Shown: positions 18,679-22,218 of the stretch, piece by piece
How positions within the stretch are numbered: the stretch's first letter is position 1
How the letters are laid out: every line of letters starts with the position of its first letter
DNA from: Rhizophagus sp. LPA8_4_AMF
Taxonomy: Eukaryota > Glomeromycota > Glomeromycetes > Glomerales > Glomeraceae
Length of the DNA stretch: 22,218 nt
Direction: 5' to 3'
Assembly: GCA_021464525.1 (NCBI GenBank)
Contig: JADRCO010001135.1
Span: 1 to 22,218 of the forward strand
Notes under the pieces: model-generated
What the model was told of the DNA's origin: nothing
Databases searched by the model: none
The model's input: only the letters and a program-made list of their open reading frames with translations
Made by a program: the position numbers and the translations under genes

Positions 18679-18819
18679 ACTTTATAAAGCTCTTTCGTTT
18701 TATACTTTTTTAATTTCTTCCGCTAACAATGATCAAAAATGTACAAGTACGAATGAGTATCATGATGACATTAATAATCTACAGTAATATTCTAATTATT
18801 GTAATTTATTAATTAAAAA

Positions 18820-18935
18820 GACGTCCTAAGCTGCAAAAAAAAAAATCATGAAAATCTTTCTTACTTTTTTTGGATACTGACCGAAATTATCATAATTCTG
18901 ACTGTTTTGACCTTTTTATATATATTTAGGGATCT
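18820..18935. mobile_element. Decayed relative of the element at 7691-7927
   Basis: Shares, in order, AATCATG-AAATCTTTC, TTTTTTTGGA, CTGAC followed by TATCATAATTC, and a right end whose complement (AGATCCCTAAATATATATAAAA) resembles the GAGGACCCCGAAAAATATTAAAA end of the kinase-borne copy. It is about half as long, so internal deletion is likely. TTAATTAAAA occurs on both sides and may be a target duplication, but that sequence is cheap in this DNA. Confidence 0.45.
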
Positions 18936-19827
18936 TAATTAAAAGTTTTTATATTAATTTATAATTACCTTTTTTTATTTTCATAAACGGCTCATTTTTG
19001 CTTTAATTTGGCGATTTCACTTTAATTATGAACACCATTTTTAATATAATCAGGCTTGTATAAATACGGTATAAATACGGTATAATATTTTATCGGTATT
19101 ATCAGTAGTGCTTCGGAATTTTCATATGATTCAACGGTTTTATCCGGTTTAATCCGGATTGAGATTTCAGTTAATTTAAGCTGGAACTATAAGTTTTGCC
19201 TCAATTAGCACAAAATTTTATGATAATAAACTTTTAATTCCGGGTAAAATTATAACCTAGTTAGAGGTGAGAATCATAAGCCGCAATTGTCATAATCGTC
19301 ACATGAAAATATTTTATGGCGATCACGGTTTTATCCGGATCGAAGCACTAATTATCAGTATTATTTGGTTCTGTACCATACTAATAATATATAAACGACC
19401 GATACGTACGGTACGATTAATAAATGGATCACATGCCGGTAAATTATGTATGGTAATAAGCAAGTAATCGTACCATAACGGTTATTACCAAATCGTAACG
19501 TAACTATTTAAGTAATACCGCACAAATTGATGTTTTAAACATGACATAATTTATAAAGATCAAGAAGAATTTCACTAGAATAGTTAACATTATTTATTCG
19601 ATCAGGTGAAACATCTTTTTTTTGGTATTTAACCAAAATCCCGGGTCGACAACGAAAGTGCATTATCCTGACATAATTATTCCAACTACTTTAGAACTGA
19701 AATACTGAAATACAAAATGCAGGCATATACAAATTAGATATGTTGTATTATTAGATGTATCTAATAAGATAATGAAAGGTGTAATAATAATCAAAAGTTT
19801 TAATGAAATTGAAGTTGAAAGAATTTG
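18936..19827. other. Intergenic region with nested inverted and tandem repeats
   Basis: GGTATAAATAC is tandemly repeated near 19069-19085. ACGGTTTTATCCGG occurs twice in direct orientation (about 19133 and 19325). TTCGGAATTTTC-like and CGAAGCACTA-like segments are partly inverted with respect to one another, and GGTAATA and TATTACC flank about 19450-19490. It looks like layers of old foldback elements. No gene seen. Confidence 0.4.
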
Positions 19828-19950
19828 TTTGGATTCCGTAAGCGGAACCCTTGTTATTAATCGGGAAAATAAAATTTTGGATTCCGTTGAGAAGCCCTTG
19901 TTATTAATCGGACAAATGAAATTTGAGATTCTGTACCGAAACCCTTTTTT
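19828..19950 (+). repeat. 48-bp tandem repeat, about 2.5 copies
   Basis: Units begin TTTGGATTCCG at 19828, TTTGGATTCCG at 19876, and a diverged TTGAGATTCTG near 19923. The first two share CCCTTGTTATTAATCGG and then AAAT-AAATT. Small open frames that cross this region (19772-19957 and 19923-20117) are by-products of the repeat. Confidence 0.75.
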
Positions 19951-20995
19951 TCTTTAACGGTGTCACGGTAATTTCAGAGTTATCAGACGCAGTTCACATT
20001 CTATTATATAATTTATTAAATAACCTTCAGTTAATTGTTGCTTTTGTCGTATCACATAACTTAAATTTTAATAAGAAAATGACCCACGGCAAGTCGGGCA
20101 ATTTTATAAACTTGTAATAATGATCGAAAAATTTGAAACATTTTAATCTGTTAGATGTAATCGTAAATATGCACTGTATTTAACTGTAATACCATAAATT
20201 ATTCTATTGGGGAAATTACCGATAATGTTAAACAATGGAGTTTGTGGTTTAGAATGTCCAGTACAAAATATAAATTAGTCACGTGATTTCAGCTCCTTAG
20301 AAAAAACTTTTTCTGAAACTGTGCAACCATCCTATAAATATTTATGTTTGTTTATCTAAACGTGTATTGAACATATTTCATTAAAATGTATTAGGATAAA
20401 TTATCACTTGAATTATTTCTATTCGACTAATTAGAAAAATCATAATAAATTAATATTATGTTTACATAACAATTATTATTTTTTTTTTTTAACAATTCTC
20501 TTAATCGAAAATTTTTTTTTTTTTTTAGAAAAAAGGGTAAAATTTTTTTTTTTATATTTCTTTTTTTGAATAATAATAGTAATAATAATTAAACAAAATA
20601 AAAATAATATATATATACATATATATATATTACAATGAATTATTAAACGAAATTGTTTAAAATAATATAGTCTGGATTTCCATAGATGTCCATAGTCCTT
20701 AACTCGTAATATCCGATCACTTCCGTTTCGAATATTTAGAGTATCGGCATATCTTTTGTCCCCAGCGTGTTAAAAATAATGGCCATAATTAAAAAACTTT
20801 ATTTTAACATGTGGCTTGAAAAATTGTCACAAAATAACATTTGCACGAATTACGAATAATACAAATATATCTCGAATATATCGATTATAAGTAAAAAAAA
20901 ATTTCGATTTAAGAAAAATCCATCTTTAGACGTTAGCAAAAGTAAAAAAATTTTTTTTTTTTTAATATTAATATATACGTGGGTGTACAGTATAA

Positions 20996-21028
20996 TATAG
21001 GATATATAGGATATATAGGATATATAAT
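20996..21028 (+). repeat. 9-bp tandem repeat (GATATATAG)
   Basis: About three and a half uninterrupted copies of GATATATAG, starting just before 21001. Confidence 0.85.
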
Positions 21029-21950
21029 ATATACAGTACGGAGATATATATTGTATTAATGCATGGGGCATAAATATTTTTTTCCGTCCTTTGCAGAATT
21101 ATTTATAATCGTTAAATTTATATAAATTTCATTGGTTTTAATTTCAAACAGTAATTTTTTTTTCTACTTTATCAGTTCGGATAAACATGATCATATGAAT
21201 TTTTACAAATCAAGACACTGAATAATATCCTACGGTAGATCCGAGAATAAAAAACAAAAATTTTTATTTTTTTCGCTACGCCTTAATTATCCTACATAAT
21301 TGATTAATCATTTTTTGTTTCAAAAATGAATACCTATTTATTTGTGAATTTATGTTAAAAAAGGAATAGTAATTTATGTATGTATCGAATGATGATTATG
21401 TAATAATTTCTTCTTTTAATAAATATAGTTAGAACGGAAACACTTTCCCTTTTTTTATAAAAAAAAAATTTGGAAAAGAATGTTTCTATTCACGATAATA
21501 ATTTTAAATAATTTGTAGTTTTTTGGTATCGAATAAGACTTAATAATGAATTTTAATTGATACAATAAGCAATCCTTTAAAGGAGTTAAATAATACCTTA
21601 ATGGAGTTAAAATACATATATGTATAAATTTAACGGGAGTCGGATTAATAATATTTTTCCATATTTAATTAATTTTTTTAATTTCTTTTCTGAAAGAAGT
21701 AAATCGAGATTAAAACTTTTTTTTAAAAAGAGAACATATTAGAATAAATGCATGCCGAAACTCGTGTTACTTTGTGTAAAATTTTAGGGAAAATAAGGAA
21801 ACAAATCAAAATTATGTACCAATCCTTTTTTATGGATTGATTTACATTTCATTATTTATTATTATTATTATTATACAATATTGTAATTTTTAAATAAATG
21901 CAAATTAAATTAATGTTTATGTTGTATTTATATTAATCGAATAAAGGAAA

Positions 21951-21976
<26 letters not shown>
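21951..21976. repeat. (AT)13 microsatellite
   Basis: Pure alternating AT run of about 26 nt. Likely to vary in length between isolates. Confidence 0.9.
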
Positions 21977-21981
<5 letters not shown>

Positions 21982-22112
21982 TTGAAATTTTTATTTATAT
22001 AAATTTTTATTTACTTTTAGAATGAATCATCACGTGTGTAACTCTATATTATATACAATTTAAAAAAATTATATTCAATTATTATCGGAATTTTCTTTGT
22101 GTAACCAAACAA

Positions 22113-22142
22113 ATTTATTTTATTTTATTTTATTTTATTTTT
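22113..22142 (+). repeat. (TTTTA)n microsatellite
   Basis: About five to six copies of a TTTTA pentamer in tandem. Confidence 0.85.
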
Positions 22143-22194
22143 ACTTTACTTTTGTCTCGATTATTATCATAATTTATTGTCATTTGGTTGGATC

Positions 22195-22218
22195 TTTTTT
22201 TTTTTTTTTTTTTTTTTT
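22195..22218 (+). repeat. Poly-T run at the window end
   Basis: The last 24 bases are all T. A sequence ending exactly in a homopolymer may be a contig edge where assembly stopped, or the tail of a retroelement in reverse orientation. The window alone cannot tell. Confidence 0.85.

Larger units (their letters stand above)
19951..22218. other. AT-rich region without a convincing gene
   Basis: Long T and A homopolymers (about 20470-20560 and 20945-20963) and microsatellites dominate. A minus-strand frame without a start at 20769-20590 (AGDKRYADTLNIRNGSDRIL) is mildly protein-like over its first 35 codons but has no support. The 20850-21071 minus frame is a translation of the 9-bp repeat. Confidence 0.5.

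Noticed and set aside
20590..20769. Minus-strand open frame starting AGDKRYADTLNIRNGSD
   Set aside because: Mildly protein-like, but it has no start codon, no splice acceptor, and soon becomes a microsatellite translation.
20850..21071. Minus-strand ORF with YIS repeats
   Set aside because: It is a direct translation of the GATATATAG tandem repeat and poly-T.
1..22218. CRISPR arrays, bacterial operons, rRNA or tRNA genes
   Set aside because: No regularly spaced repeats with unique spacers and no recognisable structural RNA were seen; introns and composition show a eukaryotic nuclear sequence.

Overview
The window looks like fungal nuclear DNA that is extremely AT-rich, with short introns (about 65-100 nt), long low-complexity intergenic stretches and many small inverted-repeat elements. 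The protein-kinase family whose tail appears at 1-370, and again as a decayed copy at 7391-9529, is one I associate with the arbuscular mycorrhizal fungi (Glomeromycotina, Rhizophagus type). The AT content, intron style, kinase family and methyltransferase family all fit that group. The assignment is made by eye, not by a database search.

Layout. 1-370 is the 3' end of a kinase gene on the plus strand. 371-2622 has no convincing gene. 2623-3804 holds coding-like pieces, including a purine-rich block and a consistent two-exon model (3376-3804) that I do not recognise. 4555-5816 is a five-exon class I SAM-dependent methyltransferase of 305 residues with a probable N-myristoylation site. 6401-6598 is a TA-flanked inverted-repeat element. 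6757-6997 is a possible coding relic. 7391-9529 is a kinase pseudogene with several nonsense codons and frameshifts; a 237-bp inverted-repeat element flanked by a 6-bp direct repeat sits inside its Cys-rich region. A second TA-flanked foldback element lies just downstream (9697-9807).

11115-11560 is an imperfect duplicated block upstream of a tiny two-exon gene (11752-11972). That gene encodes a 42-residue secreted peptide whose predicted mature part is 17 residues with four cysteines. 12310-12540 (minus) is a weak ORF. 13249-14490 is a 413-residue single-exon protein with a Thr-Pro-Ser repeat followed by three CxxC...CxxC sets. 15606-16258 (minus) carries long coding-like frames that probably belong to an unrecognised spliced or decayed gene. 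From about 16.3 kb to the end there is no convincing gene. That part holds an Ala-Asn-Asp-like 9-nt repeat, a good hAT-type MITE (18507-18678), a decayed relative of the element inside the kinase, a 48-bp tandem repeat and several microsatellites, ending in a 24-nt poly-T run.

The genes do not form a pathway. The window reads as a transposon-rich accessory region with rapidly evolving, partly decaying family members. The most distinctive items are the small cysteine-rich secreted peptide behind a duplicated upstream block, the transposon-interrupted kinase, and the minus-strand coding-like region at 15.6-16.3 kb.
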